A DNA stretch of 64,000 nucleotides from Polytrichum commune (Eukaryota > Streptophyta > Polytrichopsida > Polytrichales > Polytrichaceae), in assembly GCA_950295325.1 (NCBI GenBank), contig OX485805.1, positions 48,694,758-48,758,757 on the forward strand, in the 5' to 3' direction. This document shows, in pieces, positions 36,564 to 49,200 of this stretch. How positions within the stretch are numbered: position 1 is the stretch's first letter; each line of letters opens with the position of its first letter. Made by a program: the position numbers and the translations under genes. The notes beneath the pieces were generated by a model. That model worked only from the letters and a program-made list of their open reading frames with translations. It searched no databases and was not told the origin of the DNA.

Positions 36564-39500
36564 CTAAGTGGCTTGTTGAGGTTCCGGCGGGATAGCCTTC
36601 AGTGCTTCCAATGGCCACTTGGTGATGGACTTCATTGCATCGCCCAAACGCAGTATCGGAGGATCATCGTCGTTGTTGCCCTCGTACAACAACACGGATT
36701 CTGCTTCCGGCTCGATTGGGGACACGCAAACTGATACGTTGCCCTCCTCAATGAGCCGCCCGTGGAGTGAGCCTCTTGCAAGGCTCACGATGATGCCTTG
36801 CGCCACTACATTCGCCTTGGCCTTGTTCTCCTCGTCCAAGTCAAACAATTTGACATTGGACCCCGTGGCCAACGGCAAGGATGCGTCCTCCACCAACGCA
36901 TTAGCCATCTCCGACAATACGGGAGTGACCTCCTCTGCCTGCGCCTACAAGAGAAAACGTAATTGTCAACAAACAAAAAAATCCGCGTGGAGTTACAACT
37001 GCTTCAATATTCAATATATGACCTCACAATAGGCTATGATTGCATAATATGACAGAATATACTCATAGAACGCACCATAGTCATCATATATGACAACAAT
37101 GACTAATATAATTACGACCTATGACTGACCATAGTCATATGACTGCACATAGTCATATTTCCTATGACTGAACATAGTCATATTTCCTATGACTGAACAT
37201 AGTCATATTTCCTATGACTGACCATAGTCATATGACTGGACAGAGTCATATTGTATGATTACAATAAGTAACATATTCGCCTAGGGTCCTCATGTTACTT
37301 CGTGGAGTGACATACATATGCGGACATTTGTTATCAGCATTTTCTCTGTCTGCGATTGGTGTGAGAACCAAATAGAAACAAAAAATATCCAAGAGCAGCT
37401 AACCTGTGTCGATGAACCTACCATATTCGCTAGTACGGACGCTAGATGGACCTCCTTGGTCATATATGCCAAACAATATTCAATGTCGGATTGCTTGCGG
37501 GCCAATGCTTCGAATGGCCCGCAGATTTTGCGGAGGAAGTCATCGTTGGAATTTAGGGGATCCCATTGCCGAAAGTTTAGGACATTTGAGGGGGAAACGC
37601 GCCATCGCCGTTGCATCACAATCGAATTGGAGACATCGTGTTGCGCCGTGGGTGGGGTCCGGAATCATACTAAATAGATTGCGGAGGTCTTTTATTGGGT
37701 TCTGGAGGGGGTAGGACCTTCCCTACAAAAAACTCCACTGAGCTGTCGTTCCCGCTGCAAGAAACGCAGCTACAACCTCTAGTACGGTCTGCTCTACGGG
37801 GGACCATATCCCGACATCAGAATTAGAGCACAACATCGACAAGAATTTGTCGCAGTCGGTTTTTATTTTTATTTTTACATTCATGTCCTTAGTGTGGTGG
37901 ATCACTAGATCCGGGCCCCACTCTCTCCTACCGTGCAGAGGTCTGATATCGCAAAAAATCCTACGACATTCAACACTATAATTTTCCTACGCCCGGAGTT
38001 CGACACTCTTATCGAGGGAACCTTCGCGGCTAACGGCTGGATCTTCGGAGCATTGGCAGCCTTCTCCTTCTTCTTTTGTGGACTGCCTCCTTTATGTGCC
38101 CGTTTCCCGCCCTCTTCGCCGCAGACTCTTCATGCTCCTCGTCCTCCTCCAATTCCACGGGTTGTTCCTAACTCGCTCCAGACGTCATAACCTGGAGCAC
38201 TACGACCCAGTAACACTCTAGCGTTAGATTATGATTCAGCCCTGTCATATATGACTGCTTGTGATAACCTCATGTCATGTTATATGACTGCCTATAGTCA
38301 TATTATGTGACATAGTCATATGACTGTCCAATGTTGAGGCCAAATCTAAGACATGAAACTTGCACGTAAGTATAACTACCCGACAAGTATGATGAGCATA
38401 TGGCAGGAAGGCCAACCTCTTTCTGTCGAGCCACTGCACGCCGGGTAGGCCGTGCATCGCGTTCCGCCAATAGCTTCTCCGCTTCGCCCTTCCTTTTCTT
38501 GGCTATGGGTTTCTTCTTTCGAATGTTGGGTTGGCTACCCATATCTGCTAGGGTGTTATGCAGGGGCTCCGATGCAGCAGTCGATCCAATATGTCCGGAT
38601 TCCGCCGACTTCCCAGTTGCCTACATGTTCTAATGATCCACATGAGGCGTGTATTAGTGAACGATCTTTCTACATGACATTCAACATTGTTGAAACAAAG
38701 GTGTTCCAAACATGTACTCGAAACGAGTACCAGAGGGTATACAGACGCAACCTTTTCGGCGGTTACTTGGATCACGTCGACTCCCACTTCCGCCGTGGTT
38801 GGCGGTTGCAAGGGCTCCGTCGTTCGCTTCTGCACCTCCTGCAGCAATTGCTTCACCATAACCTTCACATCCTCCAACTCCCCCTTCATGCTATCCTGGA
38901 AGTCGTGCAGCTCGCTCCGCGTAACTGCGAGGCTTCTATCTCCCACTCTTGCATTTGGGAGTGGCCCTCTGGACGACAACGACCGGCCCCGTCCTAATTT
39001 CCCGGGTGTCGCAAGCTCGGTTTCCACCTCCAGCTGCGTCGGGGGCCGCTCTAAATCTGCGGCCTGTGAAAGGAGCAACTGTGAATCCATGAAAAATGCG
39101 TAAACATACCAAAACCAACCAATATATGATTGTGAAGTTTAGTGTATTCATATGACTCAGAATATGACTAGGTGAAGTCATATGACTCATGATATGACTA
39201 TGTAAAGTCATATAATTCATTATCTGACTGTAGGTTGTCACATATTCATTCATGAATGTCTTGCATACAAAATTACTTACAAGTCTAGAGCGCACCTCCC
39301 CCTCGGACCTTTCGGAATAGAACAAGGTCTGCACGGTCAGACGTGCGGCTTTCATGCGCGTGGCCTCCGCAATTTTATCCGTCCAGGCAATTAACCGCTT
39401 GAAGTTGTCCACGTGCGCTTTCTTCACGTACGGCACGCCACGGCTGCTCTTAAAAACACACGCAAGCTCATTCGAAGTCATTTTCAAAACCGGCAATGAA

Positions 39501-39598
39501 ATTGCCGGGAAACTAGCAATTGTACGAAATACTTCCACTTGCATGCCATCAGGCAGATTAGCTATTTTTCTTATCAAATTGACTAGTACATTGTTCAT
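36564..39598 (-). pseudogene. Decayed TnpA-like gene of the CACTA element
   Basis: Plausible minus-strand exons, all phase 0, are 39598-39281 (MNNVLVNLIRKIANLPDGMQ at the start), 39063-38752 (coiled coil SELHDFQDSMKGELEDVKVM), 38620-38417 (basic, NLS-like RKKKPIAKKRKGEAEKLLAE), and the last exon 36944-36564. That last exon reads VVAQGIIVSLARGSLHGRLI then ILRLGDAMKSITKWPLEALK, the pattern of the plant En/Spm-type (PF03004-like) accessory transposase domain. Between 38190 and 37290 the frame is broken: an in-frame TAG precedes EQPVELEEDEEHEES and frames change several times. So the gene is probably inactive. Introns contain AGTCATAT repeats. Confidence 0.6.
37137..37250. repeat. Subterminal tandem array of CATAGTCATAT units in the CACTA element
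   Basis: Four to five copies of a roughly 26-bp unit combining CATAGTCATATTTCCTATGA and CTGAA follow each other. Related ATATGACT motifs occur at 35800-36260, 38240-38330, 39130-39240 and 42520-42780. Confidence 0.8.
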
Positions 39599-39875
39599 TT
39601 CGGCAGAAATGGAGGAAGTCGCGGGAACCACATTGTTCAATACGAACAGGAGTTAATAGACGGACATTACATCTCACAAAATTATGACTCCAACGAGTGG
39701 CAATGCTGAAACATGACTTAAACGAGTCACAATGTCTCCACATTTGTATGACTCCAAGGAGTCATAATCATATGAATGTAACTGGAGTGCGTCATAATGA
39801 CTCTAAACTATGACTACAAGGAGTCATAATATTTTGAACTTGACAATAACTTGAGGGAGTCACACTGCTTAAGAC

Positions 39876-40342
39876 ATGACTCACACATATATAAATATGT
39901 ACACACATTTTCATTCACACTCTCTCTCACACACACACATACACACACCTTTGTCAATGGATTTGGTGAAGATATTGGGTTACACACTCCAAGTTCCTAA
40001 CTTTTGTATAATCTCTTATACCCACATTAACAGTCTTATTCTTACACTCACACATATATTCTCACTCACATACACATTCTTACTTATATTCATATACATA
40101 TTCTCATTCACACTCTCTCACATACACATATATTTTCAACACACACACACACATTTTCAACACACACACACATCTTTATCAATGGTTTTGGTAAAGACAT
40201 TAGGTCACACACACACACATTTTCATTCATACAAATATACACATATACCTTTGTCAATGCATTTATGAAGACATTAGGTTACACATTCCAAACCCTAACA
40301 TTTGGAGTATTTCTCATATCCACACTAACACTCTTATCATTA

Positions 40343-40383
<41 letters not shown>

Positions 40384-40870
40384 TTTTATTCATACAAATA
40401 TACACACATACCTTTGTCAATGCATTTGGTGAAGACATTAGGTCACACATTCCAAACCCTAACATTTGAATTATTTCTCATGTCCACACTAACACTCTTA
40501 TCATTACACTCACATATATATTCACACACACACACACACACACACATTTTCATTCATACAAATATGCACATACCTTTGTCAATGCATTTGGTGAAGACTT
40601 TAGGTTACACATTCCAAACCCTAACCTTTGGATTATTTCTCAAATCCATACTAACACTCTTATCATTACACTCACACATATATTCACACACACACACACA
40701 CACACACACATTTCCATTCATAAAAATATATAAACATACCTTTGTCATTGGATTTTGTGAAGACATGGGGTTGCATACTCCAAGTTCCTCGCTTTTGATT
40801 TATCTATTATATCTATACTAGCACTCTCATACTCATACACACATTTATGGTAAACCCTAATATTGCAAAT
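39876..40870. repeat. CA-rich minisatellite with about 165-bp units inside the CACTA element
   Basis: The block TTTGTCAATGCATTTGGTGA plus AGACATTAGG recurs near 39950, 40170, 40251, 40412, 40575 and 40740, each followed by ACATTCCAAACCCTAACATT-type text and a run of CA dinucleotides. The open frames through this array are low-complexity and not genes. Confidence 0.85.
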
Positions 40871-40934
40871 ATTGGGTTCCACACTCTAAGTTCCTCACTT
40901 TTGGCTTGTCTCTCATATCCATACTTACACTTTC

Positions 40935-41540
40935 ATTCTCACACTCACAACTATATTCTCACTCCTACCCACATACACATTCTTACTCACATTCTTACAC
41001 TAACACACACATTGTCACATATTCTCACTCACACTCACAAATACATTCTCACTCCTACCCACATACACATTCTTACTCACATTCTTACACTAACACACAC
41101 ATTGTCACATATTCTCACTCACACTCACAAATACATTCTCATTCCTACCCACATACACATTCTTACTCACATTCTTACACTAACACACACATTGTCACAT
41201 ATTCTCACTCACACTCACAAATACATTCTCACTCCTACCCACATACACATTCTTACTCACATTCTTACACTAACACACACATTGTCACATATTCTCACTT
41301 ACACTCTCATACTCACACACATACATTGTCATTCACACTCTCAAACACATTCTCATTCATACTTTCATATACTCCCTCACACTCACACTCACACACACTC
41401 ACACACACTCACACTCACACTCACACACACTCACATTCACACACACACACACTCACACTCACACTCACACACACACACTCACACTCACACACACTCACAC
41501 TCACATATACATCCTCACTCTCACACTCAAACACTTATAT
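40935..41540. repeat. 90-bp tandem repeat passing into CA/CTCACA microsatellite
   Basis: Four nearly identical 90-bp units begin near 40942, 41032, 41122 and 41212, each with CTCCTACCCACATACACATT and ATTGTCACATATTCTCACTC. They pass into CACTCACA microsatellite to about 41540. Because 90 is divisible by three, all frames stay open, which explains the long open frames here. Confidence 0.9.
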
Positions 41541-41554
41541 AAAACCCTAAAACT

Positions 41555-42095
41555 ATTGATATATTGTGTGAACACAAATTTGCGAATTTTTTAGATTTTT
41601 TTGGAATTTTCGGACATTCGTTATAAAAAAATTTGGGAAGGGGGGATCAATATATTTTTTAAAGTGGCATCTCGGATCCGAGATGCTACTTTCAAAATGA
41701 TAATCGATCCCCCCTGCCCATAAGGTTTCATAACCAATTTTAAAAAATCCATAATTATTGAGCTAATGTGGGAGGACAAATTTTGTGGAATTGTTTTGAA
41801 CAAACTATGAAACTTTCCGGGCAAGGGAGATCATTTGTCCTTTTGAAAGGGGCATCTCGGATCCGAGATGCCACATTAAAAAAAAAAACATCTACCTCCC
41901 ATAAACATTTACAAACAATTCGAAGAAATTTCAAAAAAATCACACAATCCGAAACTATTGATATATTGTATGAACACAATTTTTGGAAATTTTTGCGAAT
42001 TGTTTATATTTTTTTGGAATTTTTGGGCATTAGTTATGAAACTTTCTGGGAAGGGGGAACAATATATTTTTTAAAGTGGCATCTCGGATCGCCAG
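41555..42095. repeat. Diverged repeats carrying a GGATCC-centred palindrome
   Basis: The text ATTGATATATTGTGTGAACA (41556) recurs at 41957, and GGCATCTCGGATCCGAGATGCC-type palindromes lie at 41667-41686 (20 bp) and 41851-41872 (22 bp), with a half copy at 42078. They form three imperfect units near the right end of the CACTA element. Confidence 0.7.
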
Positions 42096-42806
42096 TGGAA
42101 GTGTGCAGCTCGTCACTCGACTTAGAGTATTGCGACTCGGACAGTGATTGACTTCCCGTCCGAGCAAGAAGTTGTATAAATGAAACTTAGGTGGGTATAT
42201 ATTTAAGTTCAATTATATACATGTTCAATTAGTCTCTTGGCAATAGTCAATTTCAAATTTCCTCCCCAATTTTCCCCCTATATTTCCTAAAACATTAATC
42301 AATTATCAATTCAATAAATAAACATGGGCCATTCCCAATTTTCATTGCCGTTCATACTATAACACACAAAGTACTTAGTTTTGACCAAAATTTGTCATTA
42401 TTAAATAAATACTCCAAACCATAATACTAGATAATGAGTCATGGGGCAAAAACACAAGCGGCCTGTCTAGGGCAGCCTGAATTTTCAAGGGCTGCCCAAA
42501 AAAAGGAAAAAAATGGTCCTCGTCAGAATGTGACTGAAGAATATGACTCACAGAAAAATGTGACTGCCACATATGACTAGGCGTCCACCAGACACGTTCC
42601 CTGTCGTTCCCTATAAAAGCACCCGTCGTTCCCATACGCCGTATATAGTACATTTGCCGAATACGACAGTCAAATATGACTGCGAGTCATATTTTTGAAT
42701 TTCGTACCCCCCAAGGGTCGAGGCCTGGCAAAATGTGACTGCATGTAGTCACCAGTCATCCCCAGTCATATTTCCCTAGTCACAAAATACCCAATCTGTT
42801 GTAGTG

Positions 42807-44016
42807 TAAACAAATCTTCTCCATCACATCCCGTTGCGCTTAGAATGTCTCAAAACACTTAATGGCTCGATAATAAACAACCCACGGGAAATTACCGAAG
42901 AAATCTTCTCTATCCAAACTTTAGTAGGAAAGCCCCCTATGTTTGGACCCCTCAAATCACTCCAATCTATGTGCATGTATGGTACGCCAATACCCATGGT
43001 AAAGCCCACGTGGTTTCACTCTTCACAAACGAGGCCCGCCCAATGTACTAATATGAGACCAATACAACCAAGATATTTATAACACATATTTTAAACATCT
43101 ATTTCTAGGCAAGGTCATGGGCCCGAATAACATCTCCAATGAAAATCTAAAATCACTACTTAAACTTTCCACACCATGTTCAGCTACACACAAAAATGGT
43201 ATCAGATACCTGAAAACATAATAAAAAATCATGTTACACAAAAAGGGACCCCATGTTCCAACCAAACTATCGACCCATTGCACGAACCTGCACAATCTAA
43301 AAGCTTTATACTAGTACCCTCAGAGACCTCTAGTCATCCTTTGGTGAAACCCATAAGATACTTCACCAAATCAGCAAAGGATTTAGAGCCCAATGCAACA
43401 CCTCTCAGCAAATGCAAACTATATTGGCAACACTTGAAGACACATGGCTCACAAAGAAAGACATATACATCGAGTATATTGACTTTGGTAATGCATTTGG
43501 CTCCATTGACCATGTTTGGTTCCTCGTCATCATGCTTGATTTAGGTTCCCCAAGTGACGCAATAGAAATTATAAGAAATTTCTATACAGAAGCCACCATG
43601 TCATTTCACAGTGACGCATTCAGAAGCACCCACCCCATACACATTCATAGAGGTAGCATCCAAGGAGACACTTTGAGCCCAGAGCCACTCCTCTGATGGC
43701 TTGAATAAAACTCATACGGGTATCACTTCAACACCTAAACATCAAATGTCACACCACAACCTATGCATATTACATAGCCTTACTCATTGACGGCATGGAG
43801 AACATGCAACTCCAAATAGAAAAACTACACCTCTTTGTGTAATGGGCCAGCATGGACCTCAACCTATCTAAGTGTGCCGTCACTAGTGGCCCTAATAAAT
43901 CCCATCCCCCCCCCCCTCCACCAATATCTTCAAATCCTACTTATAAGCATTATGCATCATGTACAAAGGTAACCAATTCCCAATCCTATCACAAAATAAA
44001 CCATACACATATTTAG
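42807..44016 (+). pseudogene. LINE reverse transcriptase, middle segment of the split copy
   Basis: Continuing the LINE after the CACTA insertion, broken frames read RPAQCTN, then NYRPIA, then an open frame at 43412-43696 with TILATLEDTWLTKKDIYIEY, IDFGNAFGSIDHVW and IHRGSIQGDTLSPE. These are reverse transcriptase core blocks of a LINE. The catalytic YADD block is decayed (ALLIDGMEN follows). The segment ends PYTYL at the TTAG duplicated by the 16.3-kb element. Confidence 0.88.
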
Positions 44017-44045
44017 AACACTATATTCGGTAATTGGAGACTTTT
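44017..44045 (+). repeat. Left terminal inverted repeat of the 16.3-kb transposon
   Basis: Starts AACACTATATTCGG and continues TAATTGGAGACTTTT. It matches the reverse complement of 60274-60302 at 28 of 29 positions; similarity stops sharply beyond it. It is preceded by TTAG. Confidence 0.88.
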
Positions 44046-44419
44046 TGTTGATTATGAGACTATATAAGGATGCACATTTCAAAATTGGACCAGTAATGAT
44101 AACTAAAAATCCCATATGTATAATGGTATGCTACTATTATTATACATAAAGGCATGGAAGTGAACAAAAATGTGAGGCATACATGAAAATAGTTGCGTAT
44201 GAAATGACAACTTGTTATGAATGGAAGGGAAGGTGCGAAGAATGAATGGAAGTTGAATGAATTAATTGGGATTGAAATACAATTATAATGGAAATACCAT
44301 CAATGTCTTGAGTAACTTGGAATAGCATACTAGAAAGTAAGCACTTAAATATGTTCTACACCTAAGCATTTAGGGAGTCCGTCCCACTAGTACGCTTCTA
44401 GTCACACTAGTCCGACCCA

Positions 44420-45360
44420 CTATTTTTTTTTTGCGGCTAAGTCCTTTTTTTTGGCGGCCTCCATGGCTCTAAAAATCTCAGGCCCACGACTGTATCCTTG
44501 TGTGTTGCCTGGACAGGAATATGTGTCGTTCTTGCATGTTTCAGGACGCGCTCCCGAATTGTACGAGGTGGTATTATAAGTAGAATACGAGGGCGTTTGC
44601 GAAAGGGAACGTCTTGCGCTTCTCCGGAGGGCCAGACAACGATCGGACTCGGAAGATCCGGCCTTGAGGGCGTGCCTATCCAAGGAGGACATGGAGGAGG
44701 GCCGGGCACCACGCGAGTGGGTAGCCACCTGCGAAACAACGTCATAGGAAGATAAGAATAGGAATGGAGTGGGAAAAATAATGAGGGCGGTTTGGGATGG
44801 GCGCTCGTAAAGAGAACGGCACGCACACGGAAGACAAGGAAAACAAAAGCGGGAAAGGGGTTTAGGGTTGAGGAGGGCACCTTGGCTTTGGGGACGTCCA
44901 TGCGGGGAACGGTGGGAACGAGGGGGGCGTCGACGGGAGCATCCGGAGCCGATGGAACTATTGCACTGTTGGATGGCGGGGGGGAGTCGAGGCGTGGAGG
45001 AACGGAGTCGGCGGGGGAGGTGTGGCAACGGGGGCCTTCCATGCGGAGACGCCGGCTCGGCCCGCGACGAGCGACGGCGTTGTCCTTAGAGGGCGAGAGG
45101 TGCCCCAAACGAACGAGCGTCCGTTTCTCCTTGGAGAGGGGGGAGGGCAACGGGGCGTACGCGCGGGGGACAAGTGCTGGGGGCGGGCTGTTGACGACGC
45201 CGTCGTCGCGGGAGTAATCCACGGCCGAGGCCGCGTCGACCGCCGAGAAGTGGTAGAGGGATGGCATTTGGAAGTCCGTGACGTCGCGGGAAGGGGATGC
45301 CGGGGGCGAGAGGGGACGGGAAGGGCCATCGACTACAGGGGCGTCGCATATGGGGGCAGA
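44420..45360 (-). CDS. Proline/serine-rich module of the leftward transposon gene, two exons
   Basis: Minus-strand exons 45360-44881 and 44728-44420 join in phase 0 (GCCAAG|GTGCCC donor, TTTCGCAG acceptor). The first encodes a proline-rich, probably disordered stretch (first ATG at 45267, MPSLYHFSAVDAAS); the second ends EIFRAMEAAKKKDLAAKKK, a basic tail. A clean acceptor (CTTACCCATAG) precedes 45360, only 112 bp past the stop codon of the phosphatase-like exon. Either this is a separate small gene or, using a GTATAT donor at 45520, it replaces the last 15 residues of the large protein in phase 0. No family is recognised. Confidence 0.55.
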
Positions 45361-45472
45361 CTATGGGTAAGAACAAGAACAAGAACAACAAAAAACAAAA
45401 ACAGACATCCAAAAACATAGCAAGCATTAGATATGTGAACCACATGATAACAAGCAAAGACATGGAGGCATT

Positions 45473-46240
45473 TCAAATCAATTTATTGAGTTTGGCGAGC
45501 CTCATGATGCTCTTATATACATTATCGCGGGGGCTTAGCGCCGCATTGCCGAAGGGGTTGGACCTAACAAAAAATGGGATGCTACCGGCGTGGAGCACGA
45601 GCCTTCTAAGGTAGGGGGCTAGCCTATCGACCAAAAATGTGTCTTGCCTATCGCCGGTCCAAGTGTCCGGGAAGATGACGTTGCCCGGGGGGTTCAAGAC
45701 GCTCTTGGTGGGGCTGTCGTCGATGAGGAGGGTGTTCTCAGGAGTCGGCCACCACCCGTGGGGCGTCCCATGCAGACGGGGGACGCCTTGCCAGAGTCTT
45801 GAACGGAGGACCTTGAGGAACTGTTGTCCTCCGCCTCGACCGCCAAACTTGGGCACCGGTCGGCCTTTCTCGTCGAGCAGCTCATCGCAGTCCTCTTGGC
45901 CGAGGACGAGGCAAGGGCTCGGGAGATCACGGAATAAGAAGTGGACAATGGGCTCCGTGTTGTCCATGACCATGGAGCTCCACACAACGACGTGGGCGAA
46001 CTCAACCACCTCGCGAAGGAAGTCCCGCAGGCCGGGACGGGCGCAGACAGCCTTGCGGTTAATGAGGGTGTCGAGCTCGCCGTCGTAGTCCCTTTCGTCG
46101 GGGTGACGGAAGGGACGCGTGGGGACCCTTGGGATGTGTTGGGTGTGACACAACACCCCGTTGAGGTCAAAAACAAGGAACGGTTTGTTCCGGGTTCGAG
46201 GTCCACTGGTCGAGGGGTTGCGACCTATCTCCGGGGGGTC
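45473..46240 (-). other. FCP1/NIF-type phosphatase-like exon
   Basis: This 255-residue exon keeps the nucleophile aspartate and the distal DD pair of the haloacid dehalogenase CTD-phosphatase fold, but the acid/base aspartate two residues after the nucleophile is asparagine (DLN instead of DLD). FCP1-type enzymes remove phosphate from the RNA polymerase II C-terminal tail. The substitution suggests weak or altered catalysis, though plant DLNG-type members are known from general family knowledge. High GC relative to the flanking introns. Confidence 0.7.
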
Positions 46241-49200
46241 CTGTGATGAACAACGCGACTAGTTTAATTCTATGATCCAATAAAGAAATTGTTGCGTTGA
46301 AAATAAAGACGATGCATTATGGGAAAAGAGGAGGAAGTGAGGAGGGTGCAAGGAAAATGTTCAGAGGGGCACAATTGCGAACGACCGTTCGTGAATGAAG
46401 GCTGCGGGGCGGTGCGCATCATTTACGAACGCTCGTTCGTGAGCGCGGATGCATACATATATGAACGCTCGTTCGCGAAGGATGTCAAGACGGGGTCGCA
46501 CAGTTTTACGAACGAGCGTTCGTGAGTGAGGTGTGCATGCAAAGAATGCAAGGACGCGCAAGAGCACAGACAACACAAGACGCGAGAATATGCAATAAGT
46601 TGAGGGGATGCGAGCAGAGATCGTCTGCTCATATATTAATTCGGTGAATATGTACATTTGTCTCGCGTGATAATCTATCACAATTTCCTAAGGAAAAAAT
46701 GCAGTGTCCTACAAAATTGATCGGCCCAAGCGATCACGTAGAAAAATGCTCGCGCGGGCAACGTGATGTCGATGGAGTTGAAGCGCCAAGAACACAACGC
46801 GGGGGGTTAGTGATATTACGAACGCGCGTTCGTAAAACATTTGGCATTCTCAGAGATGAGTTACCTCTTTGATTAACGAACGCGCGTTCGTAATATCCAT
46901 TGGGGAAGCAGCCTCTGGATCCATGACCTCCGCTGGACGCTCCTCCTGAGACGACTGGGTCTGTTGGATGAGCTCCACGTCGTCGTCCCCGCCCAGGTCG
47001 AGTCTCTCCATGCGGACATCCTCCATGTGCGCGGACGGATGTCCTTCCTGATCAGGGCTCTCCACGACCATCCCACGCGGACCTGCCAAGTCATTGGGGC
47101 TCCCCTGCGTTTCCTCCACAATGACCATGTCAGTGTGTTGCGCAGTGTCATCGCCCCTTCTATCTAGAACCCTTGGGACGACGGTGAAAGAGGCCGTGTC
47201 GGTGTCTGTGGGCAGTCTTACCCTTGAAGGGGGAGGGGTGAGGACTGCCGGACCTGAAGATTCACGAACGCGCGTTCGTAAATCTTCGTCCTCCCTTAGG
47301 GCCGCCGTGATTGCATCGTGGGAGGTTGAGGCGGCCGCCGTCACTTCGGGGGGCAATGGACTTCCCGCCGGCGTTGGGTGTGGCGCTGTTTGGTGGGAAG
47401 GCCCTCCTTGGTACATGACTGGAGGTGGGGGCTGTGAGGGGTATCCTCCAGGGGGGAAGGGGTAAGGTTGCTGGACCGGCGCAGAGAGGCTCTGCATTTT
47501 TCTGAGCATCTCGAAGATGGCGTCGGTTTTGGCCGCTGAATCCCTCAGCTGCTCTTGCAGCCTGGCCAGATGCTTGGCGCTCTCCTCCTGTGCTGCAGCC
47601 ATCTCCTCCTTCATCTTCGCCTCCAGCTTGGCGTTGAGCTCAGCGACGGTGAGTGCCTCCTCCTTCACCCGCTTGTTCTTGTCGTAGTCCACGCCAAGCT
47701 CGGCCATGATGTCCATGTCCCCCTCGTCCTCGTCCGAGACCTCGATGATTGCTCCCGGCGGCAACTCCACGTATGGAGTCTTCTTCATCCTCCTCCTCGT
47801 GTTGCGGAAGAGGTCCAAAGATGGCCGCGAGCGTTGGTCGAGGATGTCCAGGGTTTCCATCTTCGGAACCACGGCGGGCCTTGGAGACTGTGACGTCGAG
47901 CATCCGCCTGGCGTTCCGAAAGGCTCCGCAAGAGATGTTCTCGCGGGGAGGACGTCCAGGGTTTTCCCCGCGGACGACCCGGTGTAACCACCCGGCGTCC
48001 CTTGAGGGTCGGGAAGATCCGTTGTTGGCGGCAAGATCCGAAGTGGGGGTACGTCGAAGGACTGCAGAATGGCATCCACGTTGGCGGAGGGGGTGGGCTC
48101 GTCGTCCTCAGAATCGTGGAATGGTATGCCCTCGTCGGTGAGCATACTGAAGTCCATCCTGGGGACAGAAATGTCCTTGAGGTCCATCGTCGACGCCTTC
48201 GCACGGTGGATCTTGAAGTCTTCTTTGTCGATAGCGTCAATGAATGTGTTGACTACGAGACCCATCATCTGTGAGAAGAGAGCAATAAGGTCAGAAAATA
48301 CGAACGCACGTTCGTAAACATCAAAGCGTAGCGTGCAACGAGTTTCAAGCATTACATTACAAAGGGGTTATGTTTACGAACGAGCGTTCGTAAACATGAA
48401 TGCGTCACGTGCAACGACTGTGAAACAATACATTGAGAAGTTGGTTAACTTTACGAACGAGCGTTCGTAAATAGAGTCTGGACAACTTACCATGGCCACA
48501 TACATGAATTTGGAGCCTCCACATACGTTGTATACCGTCTCTCCACTTATAACCAGACTCTGCAATACAGAGACGTAGAACTCCATCCTGAGTTCCATGG
48601 CGGGGAAGACGGTGTAGAGGGTCTCTTGCAGCAGATCCTTGGGAGGGGGATGCGGGATGCTGTAGATTTTCTTGAACGTGTTGTTTGCCTTGATAGGCGG
48701 TCGCCCATCCCTTAGCTCATTGTACGTCAAGAAAATCAGGCTGACCGCTCCCACCTGCTTGTTGCCCCTGGCCTCGTTGATGGCCACGATCCCCTCCGTC
48801 TTCGCTGGCACGTACGTGCTGTGGAAGATGCTGTACTCGAATTTGATCTTCTGCTCGTACAGCTCTGTGACCACACACAGCTTCTCTTGTTCGACTATCC
48901 ACAGCCAAACGTGTGGCTCCCTCATGGCCGGCGATTTGAACTCCATGAACTTGGCCATGAAAGGGTTGTAGAAGGGAATGTTCTTCCCCCCTTGCCTTGA
49001 CGCACCCGGGATCCCCCTGAAATCGATCAGGGCAAAAGGGCAACCCCGTCGATCCTCCCTCACCTCGGCCCTGCTGATGGTGCCGTCCCACTTGGAAAAT
49101 GTGACCCTCTCCATGCCGGAGGTGATCACGCAAAACCTTGCCACTCCTTCGAATGTGGCGTTCCTCTTCCTCTCCAAAAATTTTAAGTACAGCATTACCT

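Larger units (their letters stand above)
35745..42806 (-). mobile_element. CACTA (En/Spm) transposon, 7.06 kb, non-autonomous
   Basis: Ends read CACTACAACAGATTGGGTAT at 35745 and its inverse at 42806, with TIRs of about 28 bp running to TTTTGTGACT. TAA flanks both sides (35742-35744 and 42807-42809), the 3-bp duplication expected of CACTA elements. Subterminal regions are full of short ATATGACT/AGTCATAT repeats, typical of TnpA binding regions. It carries a broken TnpA-like gene on the minus strand but no recognisable TnpD transposase. It sits inside the LINE, 14 bp from the hAT-like MITE. Confidence 0.9.

Noticed and set aside
39876-41550. Long His/Thr-rich open frames (130-231 codons)
   Set aside because: They arise from CA-rich minisatellites whose period is a multiple of three; open in several frames at once and without splice or domain support.
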